Source: Mesorhizobium sp. YC-39 (GTDB lineage: Bacteria > Pseudomonadota > Alphaproteobacteria > Rhizobiales > Rhizobiaceae). Taken from it: 64,000 bases of DNA. The DNA lies in assembly GCF_025753795.1 (NCBI RefSeq), contig NZ_JAOWPS010000001.1, positions 1,736,001 through 1,800,000 on the forward strand. The letters are read 5' to 3'. The position numbers were made by a program, and so were the translations under genes. Positions 17,798 to 26,745 of this stretch are shown piece after piece. The notes beneath the pieces were generated by a model. It was not told where the DNA came from and did not search any database. It saw nothing but the letters and a program-made list of their open reading frames with translations. The first letter of the stretch is position 1. Every line of letters starts with the position of its first letter.

Positions 17798-18067
17798 GCC
17801 TCGCTCCGATATTTTTCTTGTTATGAGAATAATTGATACGAGGAGATCAGTAGCATTGTCAATCGGTGGATGGGTGTCGAATTCGCCGTTTTCTAAAAAA
17901 ATGATAAAAAACAATTTGTTATGCGAAATCATCGGTCGATCGCATTCACCGAGGCGGATATTTTGCGCGCAATCTGTTGACGCCTGTGGTTTTTTGGAGG
18001 TAGGTTTTTCTTGTTTACAGAATATATGCCGAGGACACCAACGCTCGGCTCAACAGAGGGTAGAACA
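17798..18067. promoter_or_regulatory. AT-rich divergent regulatory region with two direct repeats
   Basis: This 270-bp gap between the divergent ROK and binding-protein genes is much more AT-rich than the rest. TTGTTATGAGAATAAT (17818-17833) and TTGTTATGCGAAATCAT (17916-17932) are near-identical direct repeats about 98 bp apart and are candidate ROK operators. A TTGACG at 17977-17982 may be part of the plus-strand promoter. Confidence 0.45.
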
Positions 18068-19342
18068 ATGCGTAACTTGAAGTGGATCGGCGTGGCGCTT
18101 GGCGTGCTCGCGAGCGCATCAGCGGCCAGGGCCGACGGTCCGAAGGAGCTTTGGCACTACTACGCGGCCGGGTCGGAAAAGGCTGGTATCGAAGCCCTGA
18201 TCGCTTTCGCCAACAAACAGAATCCCGACAACCAGATCGTCGGCAAGGTAATCCCGGGCAACGCGGTTGAAATGCGTCGCCAATTGCAGACCGCGTTCAT
18301 GGGAAACACGCCACCAGCCGCATATCAGAGCTCGATGGCCTTCGAGCTCAAGACCTTCGTCGACAGCGGCAAGCTGCATGATCTCTCGGAGACCTGGGCG
18401 AAAATCAAGGGCGACGAGATTTTCCCGGAGGGCGTGCAGCGCGTCGTCAAGGTCGGCGGCAAGCCCTATGGCATTCCCTATGATTTGTCGCTGATCAACA
18501 ACATCTTCTACAGCAAGGCGATCTTCGAAAAGGCCGGACTTCAGCCTCCCAAGGACTACGAAGGCCTGGTGGCCGTTTGCGACAAGCTGCGCGCTGCCGG
18601 TGTCGAACCTCTGGGCAATGCCGGAGGGCCATTCTGGAGCCTGTATAATTTCTATGCGCCGCTCGTCTCCACCGTGGGGACCGAGGGCTACTACAAGATC
18701 GCGAGCGGCGAGCTCGGCTTCGACACCCCGGAATTTCGCAAGGCCCTCGAGCTCTACCGCGATACGATGGTCAAGTGCTACGCCAAGAACTGGAGCGGCA
18801 AGACTTGGACCCAGACGGCCGACGATGTGGTCAACGGCAATACCGGGATGTTCATGATGGGCGCCTGGGCGGCGGCCTATTTCAAACAGGCGGGTTTCGC
18901 ACCCGTCGAGAAGTTCGACGTGTTTCCAGCGCCCGGCACGGAGGGCAAGGCCATTTTCCAGATGGATGCCTTTGCCGTTCCGGAAGGTCCGGCCGACACG
19001 CTCGAAACCGCCGAGAAATTTGTCATCTCCGCGGCATCTGCCGAAGGCCAGTCGACCTTTGCCGTTCCAAAAGGCTCGCTTGCGCCGAACGTGACCGTCG
19101 ATCCGTCGATCTATGATGCCGTCGGTGCCAAATTCGCCAAGCAGCTGGCGGATGCGTCGAAGGCCAACGCTGTGCTGCCGAACCTGTTCTTCCTGCTGCC
19201 GACGAAGGTCGGCACCGAGCTTGGCGTCCAGCTCGAGAAATTCGCGATCGACCCTTCCGATACAAACGAGAGCGAGTTGATCTCGACGCTTGAGAGCCTC
19301 CGGCAAGAAGCCCAGGCAGAGGGCGCTTATTTGAAGTGGTGA
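18068..19342 (+). CDS. Sugar ABC transporter substrate-binding protein (family 1)
   Basis: 424 residues from the ATG at 18068, supported by GAGGGT and by a clean Sec signal peptide (MRNLKW, hydrophobic to about residue 18, cleavage after SAARA). The mature domain shows the family 1 fold with YGIPYDLS near 130 and a MMGAWAA hinge segment near 260. It captures a sugar in the periplasm for the permeases at 19498-21232. It is the first gene of the plus-strand half of the ROK-controlled island. A hairpin after its stop probably raises its expression above that of the permeases. Confidence 0.92.
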   Translation: MRNLKWIGVALGVLASASAARADGPKELWHYYAAGSEKAGIEALIAFANKQNPDNQIVGKVIPGNAVEMRRQLQTAFMGNTPPAAYQSSMAFELKTFVDSGKLHDLSETWAKIKGDEIFPEGVQRVVKVGGKPYGIPYDLSLINNIFYSKAIFEKAGLQPPKDYEGLVAVCDKLRAAGVEPLGNAGGPFWSLYNFYAPLVSTVGTEGYYKIASGELGFDTPEFRKALELYRDTMVKCYAKNWSGKTWTQTADDVVNGNTGMFMMGAWAAAYFKQAGFAPVEKFDVFPAPGTEGKAIFQMDAFAVPEGPADTLETAEKFVISAASAEGQSTFAVPKGSLAPNVTVDPSIYDAVGAKFAKQLADASKANAVLPNLFFLLPTKVGTELGVQLEKFAIDPSDTNESELISTLESLRQEAQAEGAYLKW

Positions 19343-19348
19343 TCCCGT

Positions 19349-19376
19349 GTTCGGGCCGGCGCATGTTGGCCCGAAC
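19349..19376 (+). terminator. Hairpin between binding-protein and permease genes
   Basis: Arms GTTCGGGCC (19349-19357) and GGCCCGAAC (19368-19376) form a 9-bp GC-rich stem with a 10-nt loop, 7 bp after the binding-protein stop. There is no T-run. It is a likely attenuator or RNA-stability element. Confidence 0.6.
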
Positions 19377-19497
19377 CCCTGGAAATCCGATGCTCGAATA
19401 AAAGCTGGAGTGGCGGTACATTCGACTTGAAAAGTCCGCCGCTCCAGGCCTTTGACCGCGCGGTTGCAGGCATCGGCTCACAAGAGAACAATTCGAC

Positions 19498-20412
19498 ATG
19501 CCCAGCTTCCAATTCATGCGCCGGAAGTTTCAGACCGCGGGGATGACGCACGCAATCTTCCTGTCGCTCCCCGTCACCCTCTTTGCGGTTTTTTATGTCT
19601 ATCCCATCATCTCCACATTCAATTTGTCGCTGCACAGTTGGGATGGTTTCTCGCCCACGCCGAAATATGTCGGGCTGCAGAACTACATCGTGCTGGCTCA
19701 CCAGTCGCGCTTCTACCACGCCGTCCTGAACAACATTTCCTGGCTCGTCTTCCTGCTGCTTGGACCGACAAGCCTCGGCCTGCTCCTGGCGGCCTTGCTT
19801 GACAGGGGGATGAAAGGCCAGTCGGTTTTCCGGGTCGTCTTCTTCCTGCCCTTCACCATCCCGGCCGTTGCCGTGGCCGCGATCTGGCGCTGGATGTATG
19901 AGCCGACCAGCGGTCTGCTGACGACGATCCTCCAGTCGATTGGGCTGGGCAGCCTGGCCCAGAACTGGCTGGGCGACCCATCGATCGTCAATTTCGCGCT
20001 CATGGGCTCGATGTTGTGGTGGACGACCGGTTTTGCCTTCCTGGTATTCTTCGCCGGCCTTCGCAATATCCCGGTGGAATACATAGAGGCCGCGAGGATC
20101 GAGGGGGCGACGCCCTGGCAGGTGTTCTGGAAGGTCAGCTTCCCGCTTCTGTGGCCCTCGACAATCGTCGTCCTCGGCATGGCGGCGGTCGATGCGATGC
20201 GCCTGTTCGACATCGTCTGGGCGATGACCAATGGCGGCCCCGCATACGCATCCGAGGTGCTCGCCACACAGATGTACGATACTGCCTTCGGCAGGTTCGA
20301 AATGGGCCGCGCCAGTGCGATCTCGGTCTACCTCCTCGTCATCGCCGGCCTCATCATCATGCCCTACATCCACCAACTGGCAAAACGCGTCCAGGAAGCC
20401 GAGGCGGAATAG
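19498..20412 (+). CDS. Sugar ABC transporter permease, MalF/UgpA type
   Basis: 304 residues. After a short cytoplasmic N-terminus (MPSFQF) there are about six hydrophobic spans, the first near residues 18-42. The EAA loop is visible near 195 (EYIEAARIEGAT). It is the partner of the MalG-type permease that starts 2 bp after its stop, and it is fed by the binding protein at 18068-19342. The expected ATPase is the divergent MalK-type gene at 12564-13664. Substrate unknown, sugar by family. Confidence 0.92.
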   Translation: MPSFQFMRRKFQTAGMTHAIFLSLPVTLFAVFYVYPIISTFNLSLHSWDGFSPTPKYVGLQNYIVLAHQSRFYHAVLNNISWLVFLLLGPTSLGLLLAALLDRGMKGQSVFRVVFFLPFTIPAVAVAAIWRWMYEPTSGLLTTILQSIGLGSLAQNWLGDPSIVNFALMGSMLWWTTGFAFLVFFAGLRNIPVEYIEAARIEGATPWQVFWKVSFPLLWPSTIVVLGMAAVDAMRLFDIVWAMTNGGPAYASEVLATQMYDTAFGRFEMGRASAISVYLLVIAGLIIMPYIHQLAKRVQEAEAE

Positions 20413-20413
20413 G

Positions 20414-21232
20414 ATGAACACAGCGGCTGCCAGGCGCACGGCGCTACCCTTTTCGATCCTGGTGGTGGCAGCGGTGATCTTCGCCGCGCCCTTGGTCGTC
20501 GCGTTGCTGACGTCGCTCAAATCGCCATCCGAAATAACGCGGGTTATCGCGTTACCGAATGAACTCTACTTCCAGAACTACGCCATCGCTTACGATCGGA
20601 TGGGGCGAAGCTTCCTGAACTCGATTGCGATTACGGTGCCGTCGGTGATCCTGTCGCTGCTGGTCGGCGCGATCTCAGGCTATCCGCTTGCCTATATGCG
20701 CGGGGCCGGCGGCCGGGCGGTCTATTTCTTCCTGCTGACGGGCATGATCGTGCCGTTCCAGATCGTCCAGATTCCCTTGTTCTTTCTGATCAGGTCGATC
20801 GGTCTTTACGATAGTATTCCCGGCATGTGGCTGGTGCACACCGCCTACAGCGTTCCCTTCTGCACCTTCTTCATGCGCAATTTCTTCGCCTCGGTGCCGA
20901 GGTCCATGTACGAGGCGGCGCTGATCGATGGTTGCACTCCGGCAGGTTATTTCTGGCGGCTTCTGCTTCCGGCATCGGGATCAGGTCTCGCCGCGCTTGC
21001 GATCATCCAGAGCCGCGCCATCTGGAACGACCTGCTTTTCGCCATCACCCTGACGACGAGTGACAAGGCGACGCCGGTCACGGCGACGATAGCCGGCTTC
21101 GCCAGCAGTCTGCAGGTCGAGTACGGTCCGCTGATGGCGGCCACGCTGATCTCGCTTCTTCCGGTGATGGTCACCTATCTGCTCTTCCAAAAGGCATTTG
21201 TGCGCGGCCTGCTTGGCGGAGCCGGGAAATAA
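20414..21232 (+). CDS. Sugar ABC transporter permease, MalG type
   Basis: 272 residues from the ATG at 20414; TAG of the previous gene and this ATG are separated by one base (TAGGATG), so translation is coupled. Six hydrophobic spans are expected, with the first at residues 14-34. The EAA loop is SMYEAALIDGCT near 165. It completes the importer of island C. The next gene starts 194 bp on, under its own operator-bearing promoter, so this is probably the last gene of the operon. Confidence 0.92.
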   Translation: MNTAAARRTALPFSILVVAAVIFAAPLVVALLTSLKSPSEITRVIALPNELYFQNYAIAYDRMGRSFLNSIAITVPSVILSLLVGAISGYPLAYMRGAGGRAVYFFLLTGMIVPFQIVQIPLFFLIRSIGLYDSIPGMWLVHTAYSVPFCTFFMRNFFASVPRSMYEAALIDGCTPAGYFWRLLLPASGSGLAALAIIQSRAIWNDLLFAITLTTSDKATPVTATIAGFASSLQVEYGPLMAATLISLLPVMVTYLLFQKAFVRGLLGGAGK

Positions 21233-21348
21233 TCCAGCTCCATCCGGAGCCGAAGCCAGCCGGCGGCTAAAGCAGCCGATATCCCGATCCGCAGCGAAAT
21301 CCTCAAAAGGAAATCCAGAGCCGTGCCCAATCGGCAGGACGATTTCGT

Positions 21349-21377
21349 TTGACTCCGATGGTTATTGTATCCAATAT
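21349..21377 (+). promoter_or_regulatory. Putative promoter with GntR-type operator before the PotD-like gene
   Basis: TTGACT (21349-21354), a 17-bp spacer and CAATAT (21372-21377) make a plausible promoter. The inverted repeat ATTGTATCCAAT (21364-21375) overlaps its -10. Its reverse complement ATTGGATACAAT matches the repeats at 4362, 7340 and 11794. The site implies control of the PotDBCA-like importer by the GntR protein of cluster B. Confidence 0.55.
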
Positions 21378-21426
21378 CCTGTAAAGCAAGGTTGCCGAAG
21401 GTCACCATCAAAAAGGGGAACTCACC

Positions 21427-22581
21427 ATGACGCGCAAAGCAGGAGACGAAGCCAACTCAAGCTTGTTCACATCGGCCATCAGCAGGAGAGCCGCTCTCTC
21501 CGGAATGGCCGGCCTGGGAGCCGGGGCGTTCCTGTTGAGGCTGTCCTCGCTGCCGGCGCAGGCGGCGGCTGGCGGCGAACTCCAGGTCATGGCCTGGGAA
21601 GGCTACGACCTGACCAGCGAGCTTGCCGACTGGCGCAAGACAAACGGCGTGACGGTGGAGACCACGTCGATCGCCAATCAGGATGATGTGCAGGCAAAGT
21701 TCGTCGCCGGCAACCCGCCGCCGATCGATCTGGCCGAATACAACCAAGCCTATGCGGATCTCTACATCAGGGAAATGAAGATCGTAAGCCCGATCGATGT
21801 CTCGAAAGTGCCGAACTACAACGCCGACAATCTCTTCAGCCAGTTCTACGACCAGCCGACCTGGTTCGCCGACGGGCAGCATTGGGGGTCGCCCTATATC
21901 TGGGGCTTCAACACCATCCTGTTCAATGCCGACAAGCTGGCCAAGCCGGCATCCTATGCCGACCTGCTCGATCCCTCGCTGAAGGGCAAGATCGCCATCA
22001 TGGACGACACGGTGAGCTCATGGCCCGTCGCGGCGCGCGTGGCCGGCCTTGGCGAGAAATATCCGCTGCTGACCAAGGACGAGCTTGGCAAGGCGTTCGC
22101 GGAATTCTCCAAATATCGCGATCAGGCCCGGGTCATCGCCCTCAACCAGGGCGAGCTTGTCAATCTCATGGTTTCCGGCGAGGTCGTTGCAGCACTTTGC
22201 GCCGACCCCTCGATCATCACGCAGACGGACCAGCAGAACATGAAGATCGAGATGGCCATGCCGAAGGAAGGCCCGGTCCTGTGGGTGGATGCCTGGTTCA
22301 TTCCGATTTCGGCGGACAATATCGAGGCCGCTCACGCCTTCATCAACCAGTCGCTCGATCCTGCCGTACAGGCCAAGGTCGCCATGGCCGTGGTTCAGGC
22401 GCCGGTTTCCAAAAAGGCGGTCGCGCTGCTCGATGAGAAGTCGCGCAGCCGCATCGACTACAATGCCATCGACAGCATCTTCGCCGCCGGCCTGCCCGGC
22501 ATCCCGCCGCGGGCGTCCGACACCCATGCGACTTATGACGACTGGATCGCCGCATGGCAGGAATTCAAGGCAGGGATGTAG
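21427..22581 (+). CDS. ABC transporter substrate-binding protein, PotD-like (polyamine/quaternary amine type)
   Basis: 384 residues. The N-terminus carries a twin-arginine signal (SRRAALSG near residue 19, then a hydrophobic stretch and cleavage near PAQAAA), so it is probably exported folded by Tat. The mature part resembles PotD/PotF-type family proteins, with MAWEGYD at the mature start and VSSWPVAARV mid-protein. It delivers an amine, amino-acid or related small charged compound to the permeases downstream. The operator shared with the hydroxyproline-like cluster suggests the ligand may be hydroxyproline, its betaine or a related imino acid. That link is inference. Confidence 0.88.
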   Translation: MTRKAGDEANSSLFTSAISRRAALSGMAGLGAGAFLLRLSSLPAQAAAGGELQVMAWEGYDLTSELADWRKTNGVTVETTSIANQDDVQAKFVAGNPPPIDLAEYNQAYADLYIREMKIVSPIDVSKVPNYNADNLFSQFYDQPTWFADGQHWGSPYIWGFNTILFNADKLAKPASYADLLDPSLKGKIAIMDDTVSSWPVAARVAGLGEKYPLLTKDELGKAFAEFSKYRDQARVIALNQGELVNLMVSGEVVAALCADPSIITQTDQQNMKIEMAMPKEGPVLWVDAWFIPISADNIEAAHAFINQSLDPAVQAKVAMAVVQAPVSKKAVALLDEKSRSRIDYNAIDSIFAAGLPGIPPRASDTHATYDDWIAAWQEFKAGM

Positions 22582-22617
22582 ACTTCCCCGGTGTCAACAG
22601 GCTGAAATGAGACACGG

Positions 22618-22639
22618 CTATCGGCGTGATCGCCGATAG
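22618..22639 (+). terminator. Hairpin between PotD-like and PotB-like genes
   Basis: CTATCGGCG (22618-22626), loop TGAT, CGCCGATAG (22631-22639): a perfect 9-bp stem with a 4-nt loop in the 85-bp gap after the binding-protein stop. There is no T-run. It is a probable differential-expression element. Confidence 0.6.
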
Positions 22640-22666
22640 CGGGTCTTTGCGTGGGATAGGTCGTTC

Positions 22667-23545
22667 ATGAAGGCACCAAACATCAGGATGGGCGGCCTGT
22701 TGGCCGCGCCGGCCGTTCTGTACATGGTCATGTTTTTCGTCGTGCCGAGCCTGATCCTGTTCGTCTATAGTTTCTGGACGGCGGCCTCGTACAGGATCAT
22801 GCCGGACTTCGTGTTTTCGAACTATCTGAATTCGCTGATGTCGCCATTGTTCTGGACGGTGACGATCAACGCCATCCTGATCGGGCTGGTCACAGCGTCG
22901 ATCACGCTGGTGCTGGCGATCCCGGTCGGTTACTACCTCGTCTATGTCAGCCGCTCGCAGGTCATCCTCTATCTTATCCTGATCACCTGGTTCTCCAGTT
23001 ATCTGGTCCGCATCTATGCCTGGCGCACTTTGCTTGGCACCAGCGGCGTCCTCAACACCATTCTGATCCAGGCCGGCATCGTCGACACGCCGGTCGGGGT
23101 GTTCCTGTTCAGCCGCTTTGCGGTCGCCATCACGCTGATCCACATCTACCTGCCGTTCTGCATCCTTTTGGTGGTGTCCTCGCTCAGCGAGATCAAGAAG
23201 GATCTTGTCGACGCCGCGCGCGACCTTGGCGCCTCTCCGCTCGGCGCCTTCTTCCGCGTCATCGCGCCCAACGCCGCCAACGGCCTGGTCGGCGCTTTCA
23301 TGCTGACCTTCGTCATGGTTGCGGGCGACTATGTCACGCCGCAGATGCTGGGCGGCTCCTCGGGCCAGACGACGGGACTGCTGATCGCCGACCAGTTCCG
23401 GAAGACCGGCAACTGGCCGCTGGGTGCTGCCCAGGCCTTCCTGATGTTCCTGGTGTCGATCGTCATCTACCTCTCGGTGATCGGGCTTGGGCGCGCAACG
23501 GGCCTGATCGTCAAGCGCCGGCCGTCAAAGAGAGCAGGGGTCTGA
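22667..23545 (+). CDS. ABC transporter permease, PotB type
   Basis: 292 residues. Six hydrophobic segments are expected, the first near residues 11-38. The EAA loop lies near residue 185 (KDLVDAARDLGASP), as in spermidine/putrescine permeases. It pairs with the PotC-type permease 4 bp downstream. It belongs to a complete PotD-PotB-PotC-PotA set, all on one strand. Substrate as for the binding protein. Confidence 0.92.
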   Translation: MKAPNIRMGGLLAAPAVLYMVMFFVVPSLILFVYSFWTAASYRIMPDFVFSNYLNSLMSPLFWTVTINAILIGLVTASITLVLAIPVGYYLVYVSRSQVILYLILITWFSSYLVRIYAWRTLLGTSGVLNTILIQAGIVDTPVGVFLFSRFAVAITLIHIYLPFCILLVVSSLSEIKKDLVDAARDLGASPLGAFFRVIAPNAANGLVGAFMLTFVMVAGDYVTPQMLGGSSGQTTGLLIADQFRKTGNWPLGAAQAFLMFLVSIVIYLSVIGLGRATGLIVKRRPSKRAGV

Positions 23546-23549
23546 CGCC

Positions 23550-24338
23550 GTGGTCCTCAAAATAGTGGTCTGGTCGATCCTGGCGTTTTTGCTTATGCCG
23601 CTGGTGATCATCGTTCTCTTTTCTTTCCATGCGAGCCCCTCGCTGTCGTTTCCCTTTGCCGGCTTCAGCCTGCGCTGGTACGCCGAAGTGCTCGGCAATG
23701 CGCAGCTCGGCTCGGCCCTGGTCAAGAGCCTCACCGTCGCCGGCTTCACCGCACTGATCACGCTGATCCTTGGGGCGGCCGCCTCGCTTGCCTGGCTTCG
23801 CCTGGGGCCTCGGGGTCGCGCCGTGCTGGAGGTGCTGTGCCTGACGCCGATCGCACTTCCCGGCCTCTTCGTCGGCGTCTCGCTTCTGGTGCTGTTCGCC
23901 CAGACCCGAATCCAGCTCTCGACCGTCACCATCGTCATCTCGCACGTGGTGCTGGCTCTGCCCATCCTGATCGTCGCCATGCGCGCCAGGCTTGCTCTGT
24001 TCGATCCATCGCTGGAGGAAGCATCGCGCGACCTTGGAGCCAGTCAGATGCAGACCTTCGGCAAGGTGACGCTGCCACTGATCGCGCCGACATTGATCGC
24101 CTCGGCGATATTGGCCTTTGCGGTGTCTTTCGACGAGTTCGTCGTGACCTCCTTCGTCGCCGGCACCGAGACGACGTTGCCCATGTATATCTGGTCGATG
24201 ATGCGCCGCACCGTCACGCCGCTCATCAATGCCATCTCCACCCTCGCTCTGGTGTTCTCGATCGCCATCCTCTTCATCGCCTGGCTCATCGGCCATCTGC
24301 GCAGAAGATCGGCGGTCGCCGGCCGCACCGTGTCATAA
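23550..24338 (+). CDS. ABC transporter permease, PotC type
   Basis: 262 residues with a GTG start at 23550 that has AGGGG upstream. Hydrophobic spans begin at residue 4, with the EAA loop near 155 (PSLEEASRDLGAS). The conserved FDEFVVTSF segment near 195 is typical of PotC proteins. It lies 4 bp after PotB and 12 bp before the ATPase gene. It forms the transmembrane channel with the PotB-type protein. Confidence 0.92.
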   Translation: MVLKIVVWSILAFLLMPLVIIVLFSFHASPSLSFPFAGFSLRWYAEVLGNAQLGSALVKSLTVAGFTALITLILGAAASLAWLRLGPRGRAVLEVLCLTPIALPGLFVGVSLLVLFAQTRIQLSTVTIVISHVVLALPILIVAMRARLALFDPSLEEASRDLGASQMQTFGKVTLPLIAPTLIASAILAFAVSFDEFVVTSFVAGTETTLPMYIWSMMRRTVTPLINAISTLALVFSIAILFIAWLIGHLRRRSAVAGRTVS

Positions 24339-24350
24339 GGATCGACAGGC

Positions 24351-25436
24351 ATGACAATTCGCCCGCCCGTGATCGAGATCACCGCGGCCCAGAAAATGTT
24401 CGGCTCCTTCCAGGCGCTGAGCGACATCAACCTGTCCATCGAACAGGGCGAGATCGTAACCTTGCTCGGTCCCAGCGGTTGCGGCAAGACAACCCTGATG
24501 CGGCTCTTGGCCGGCTTCGAAACGGTGACCGCCGGCACCATCAGGATCGACGGCAGGGACTGCGCCGGCCAGCCGCCCGAGCGGCGGCCGGTGAACATGG
24601 TCTTCCAGCGCTATGCGCTTTTTCCGCATCTCGATGTGTTCGAGAACGTCGCCTTCGGCCTCAAGGTCAAGGGCACGCCCAAGACGGAAATCCGCGAGCG
24701 GGTCCAGCGCATGCTGCACATCGTCCAACTCGACAGCTTCGCCAACCGCTACATCAACGAATTGAGCGGCGGCCAGAGCCAGCGCGTGGCGCTCGCCCGG
24801 GCGCTGGTCAATGGTCCGAAAGTCCTGCTGCTCGACGAGCCGCTCGCCGCGCTCGATCTGAAGATCCGCCAGCACATGCTGGTCGAGATGAAGCGCATTC
24901 ATGCCGAGACCGGCGCCACCTTCGTCTACGTCACGCATGATCAGGACGAAGCGATGATCCTTTCGGACCGTGTCGTCCTCATGGAGAAGGGCCGCATCGT
25001 GCAGGTCGACCGGCCCGAAACCATGTACGCGGTGCCCAAATCGCTGTTTGCCGCCAAATTCCTCGGCGAGACCAATTTGTTCGAGGCGGCAATGGCAAGC
25101 GATGATGCCTCCGGCATGACAGCCGTCACCGGATCGGGGTTGCGCCTTCGTAGCTCTATCGTTCCAGCCGGCGAATTGCGCGGCAAGGTGATCGTCTCGA
25201 TTCGACCGGAATCCTTCCGTTTCAACCGGGACAATGACACCACGCAATCGGCAACCGGAAAGGTCGAGGATGTCATCTTCATAGGCAGCAGGTCATTCTA
25301 CACCATCTGTCTCGCTGACGGCGTCCGCGTTCGTGTCCAGGTCCAGCGCGGCACGCGCACAAGCCTGCCGAAACCGGGTGAAAGGACGGAAATTTTCTGG
25401 GACTCCGACAACGTCGTCATCCTTCCGCAATCCTGA
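24351..25436 (+). CDS. ABC transporter ATP-binding protein, PotA type
   Basis: 361 residues. Walker A GPSGCGKTT is near residue 41, the Q-loop in VFQRYALFP, signature LSGGQSQRVALARA near 140, Walker B LLLDEPLAALD and the switch His in VTHDQDEA. A C-terminal TOBE domain follows from about 285 (SIRPESF). AAGGA precedes the ATG. It powers the PotDBC importer. Its last 20 bp overlap the 3' end of the convergent thiolase gene, so no terminator fits between them. Confidence 0.93.
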   Translation: MTIRPPVIEITAAQKMFGSFQALSDINLSIEQGEIVTLLGPSGCGKTTLMRLLAGFETVTAGTIRIDGRDCAGQPPERRPVNMVFQRYALFPHLDVFENVAFGLKVKGTPKTEIRERVQRMLHIVQLDSFANRYINELSGGQSQRVALARALVNGPKVLLLDEPLAALDLKIRQHMLVEMKRIHAETGATFVYVTHDQDEAMILSDRVVLMEKGRIVQVDRPETMYAVPKSLFAAKFLGETNLFEAAMASDDASGMTAVTGSGLRLRSSIVPAGELRGKVIVSIRPESFRFNRDNDTTQSATGKVEDVIFIGSRSFYTICLADGVRVRVQVQRGTRTSLPKPGERTEIFWDSDNVVILPQS

Positions 25437-26610
25437 ACGCCTCCAGGCAGATGGCGACGCCAAGCCCGCCGCCGATGCAGAGCGAAGCGAGGCCGCGCTT
25501 TGAGCCGCGCTTGTGCATCTCGTGCAACAGCGTCACGACGATGCGGCAGCCGGAGCCGGCCAGCGGGTGGCCGAGCGCGATCGCGCCGCCATTGACATTG
25601 ATCAGGCTGCTATCCCAGCCCATCTCGCGATTGACCGCAATCGCCTGCGCGGCAAAGGCCTCGTTGATTTCAAGCAGGTCGAGGTCCGATGCCGTCCAGC
25701 CGGCTTTGTCCAGCGCCTTGCGCGATGCCGCCACCGGCCCCAGCCCCATCTCCATCGGTTCGACGCCGGCCGAGGCGTAGGCGGCAATGCGCGCCAGCGG
25801 CGTCAGGCCGAGCTCCAACATGCGCTTTTCCGAGACCACCATCACCGCCGCGGCGCCGTCGTTGAGGCCTGACGAATTGCCTGCTGTGACGGTGCCGTCC
25901 GCGTCGAAGACCGGCCGCAAATGGGACAGGGTTTCCAGCGTCGAGGCCGGATTGGGATGCTCGTCGGTTGCGATGGTGCGTTGCTCGCGCTTCGCCGTGA
26001 CAGTGACGGGCACGATCTCGCCAGCGAAGCGCTCGGCGGCGATCGCAGTGGCGGCTTTTTCCTGTGAGGCCAGCGCGAAGCGGTCCTGCTCGTCACGTGT
26101 GACCTGATAGCGCCGCGCCAGGCCTTCCGCGGTCACCCCCATATGCACCTGGTTGGGCGCGTCCCACAGGCCGTCGACGATCATCGAATCCTTGATTTCA
26201 TGGTCGCCCATCCTGATGCCGCGGCGCGCGCCGTAGATCAGATGCGGGGCCTCCGTCATCGAGTCCTGGCCGCCGGCAATGACGATATCGGCATCGCCGC
26301 AGCGTATCGCCTGGGCGGCGAGATGGATCGACTTCTGGCCGGCGCCGCAGACCTTGTTGACGGTCATCGCCGGCACCCCGACCGGAATGCCGGCCTTCAG
26401 CGCCGCCTGCCGGGCAGGGTTCTGGCCGGCGCCGCCGGTCAGCACCTGACCCATGATGACTTCGCAGATCGCATCGCCTTCGATGCCGGTCTCTTCGAGC
26501 AGCGAGCCGATCACCGCTGCGCCGAGGTCAGCGGCGGCAATGCCGGCGAAGGCGCCGTTGAGCTTGCCGATCGGCGTGCGCCTGGCGGCGACGATGAACA
26601 CGTCCTGCAT
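25417..26610 (-). CDS. Acetyl-CoA C-acyltransferase (thiolase)
   Basis: 397 residues from the ATG at 26610 (MQDVFIVAARRTPIG), with AAGGAG upstream. The open frame runs much further upstream but that part is antisense to the next gene. All catalytic motifs are present: the nucleophile in VNKVCGAGQK near residue 89, NGGAIALGHPL near 350 and the C-terminal CIGGGLG. The family makes or cleaves acetoacetyl-CoA. It is divergent from acetoacetyl-CoA synthetase, which fits conversion of acetoacetate to acetoacetyl-CoA and then two acetyl-CoA. A shared palindrome lies between them. Gene ends overlap the convergent PotA-like gene by 20 bp. Confidence 0.95.
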   Translation of the reverse strand: MQDVFIVAARRTPIGKLNGAFAGIAAADLGAAVIGSLLEETGIEGDAICEVIMGQVLTGGAGQNPARQAALKAGIPVGVPAMTVNKVCGAGQKSIHLAAQAIRCGDADIVIAGGQDSMTEAPHLIYGARRGIRMGDHEIKDSMIVDGLWDAPNQVHMGVTAEGLARRYQVTRDEQDRFALASQEKAATAIAAERFAGEIVPVTVTAKREQRTIATDEHPNPASTLETLSHLRPVFDADGTVTAGNSSGLNDGAAAVMVVSEKRMLELGLTPLARIAAYASAGVEPMEMGLGPVAASRKALDKAGWTASDLDLLEINEAFAAQAIAVNREMGWDSSLINVNGGAIALGHPLAGSGCRIVVTLLHEMHKRGSKRGLASLCIGGGLGVAICLEAFRIAEG

Positions 26611-26657
26611 ATGCTCCGGCTCCTTGCCAAGACGAAGAGCGCCCCGTCTCGGGCTTC

Positions 26658-26685
26658 TTGACATTCTGGTTATAACCAATATTCT
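26658..26685 (+). promoter_or_regulatory. Promoter with nested TGGTTATAACCA palindrome, acetoacetyl-CoA synthetase gene
   Basis: TTGACA (26658-26663), a 16-bp spacer and TATTCT (26680-26685) form a good promoter. The perfect 12-bp palindrome TGGTTATAACCA (26667-26678) lies entirely in the spacer. A weaker minus-strand promoter for the thiolase (TTACAC, 16 bp, TATAAC) overlaps it, so one regulator could control both genes. A related palindrome lies at 33051. Confidence 0.55.
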
Positions 26686-26745
26686 AGCTGGTGTAAGGCG
26701 TGTCGCCAAGGGCGAAAACGCCAAGCGAATTTCCGGGAGGATCTG

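Noticed and set aside
17798..17932. Upstream ATG start of the ROK regulator at 17932
   Set aside because: The added 45 residues come from AT-rich DNA and do not resemble the family. The TTG at 17797 has a strong ribosome site.
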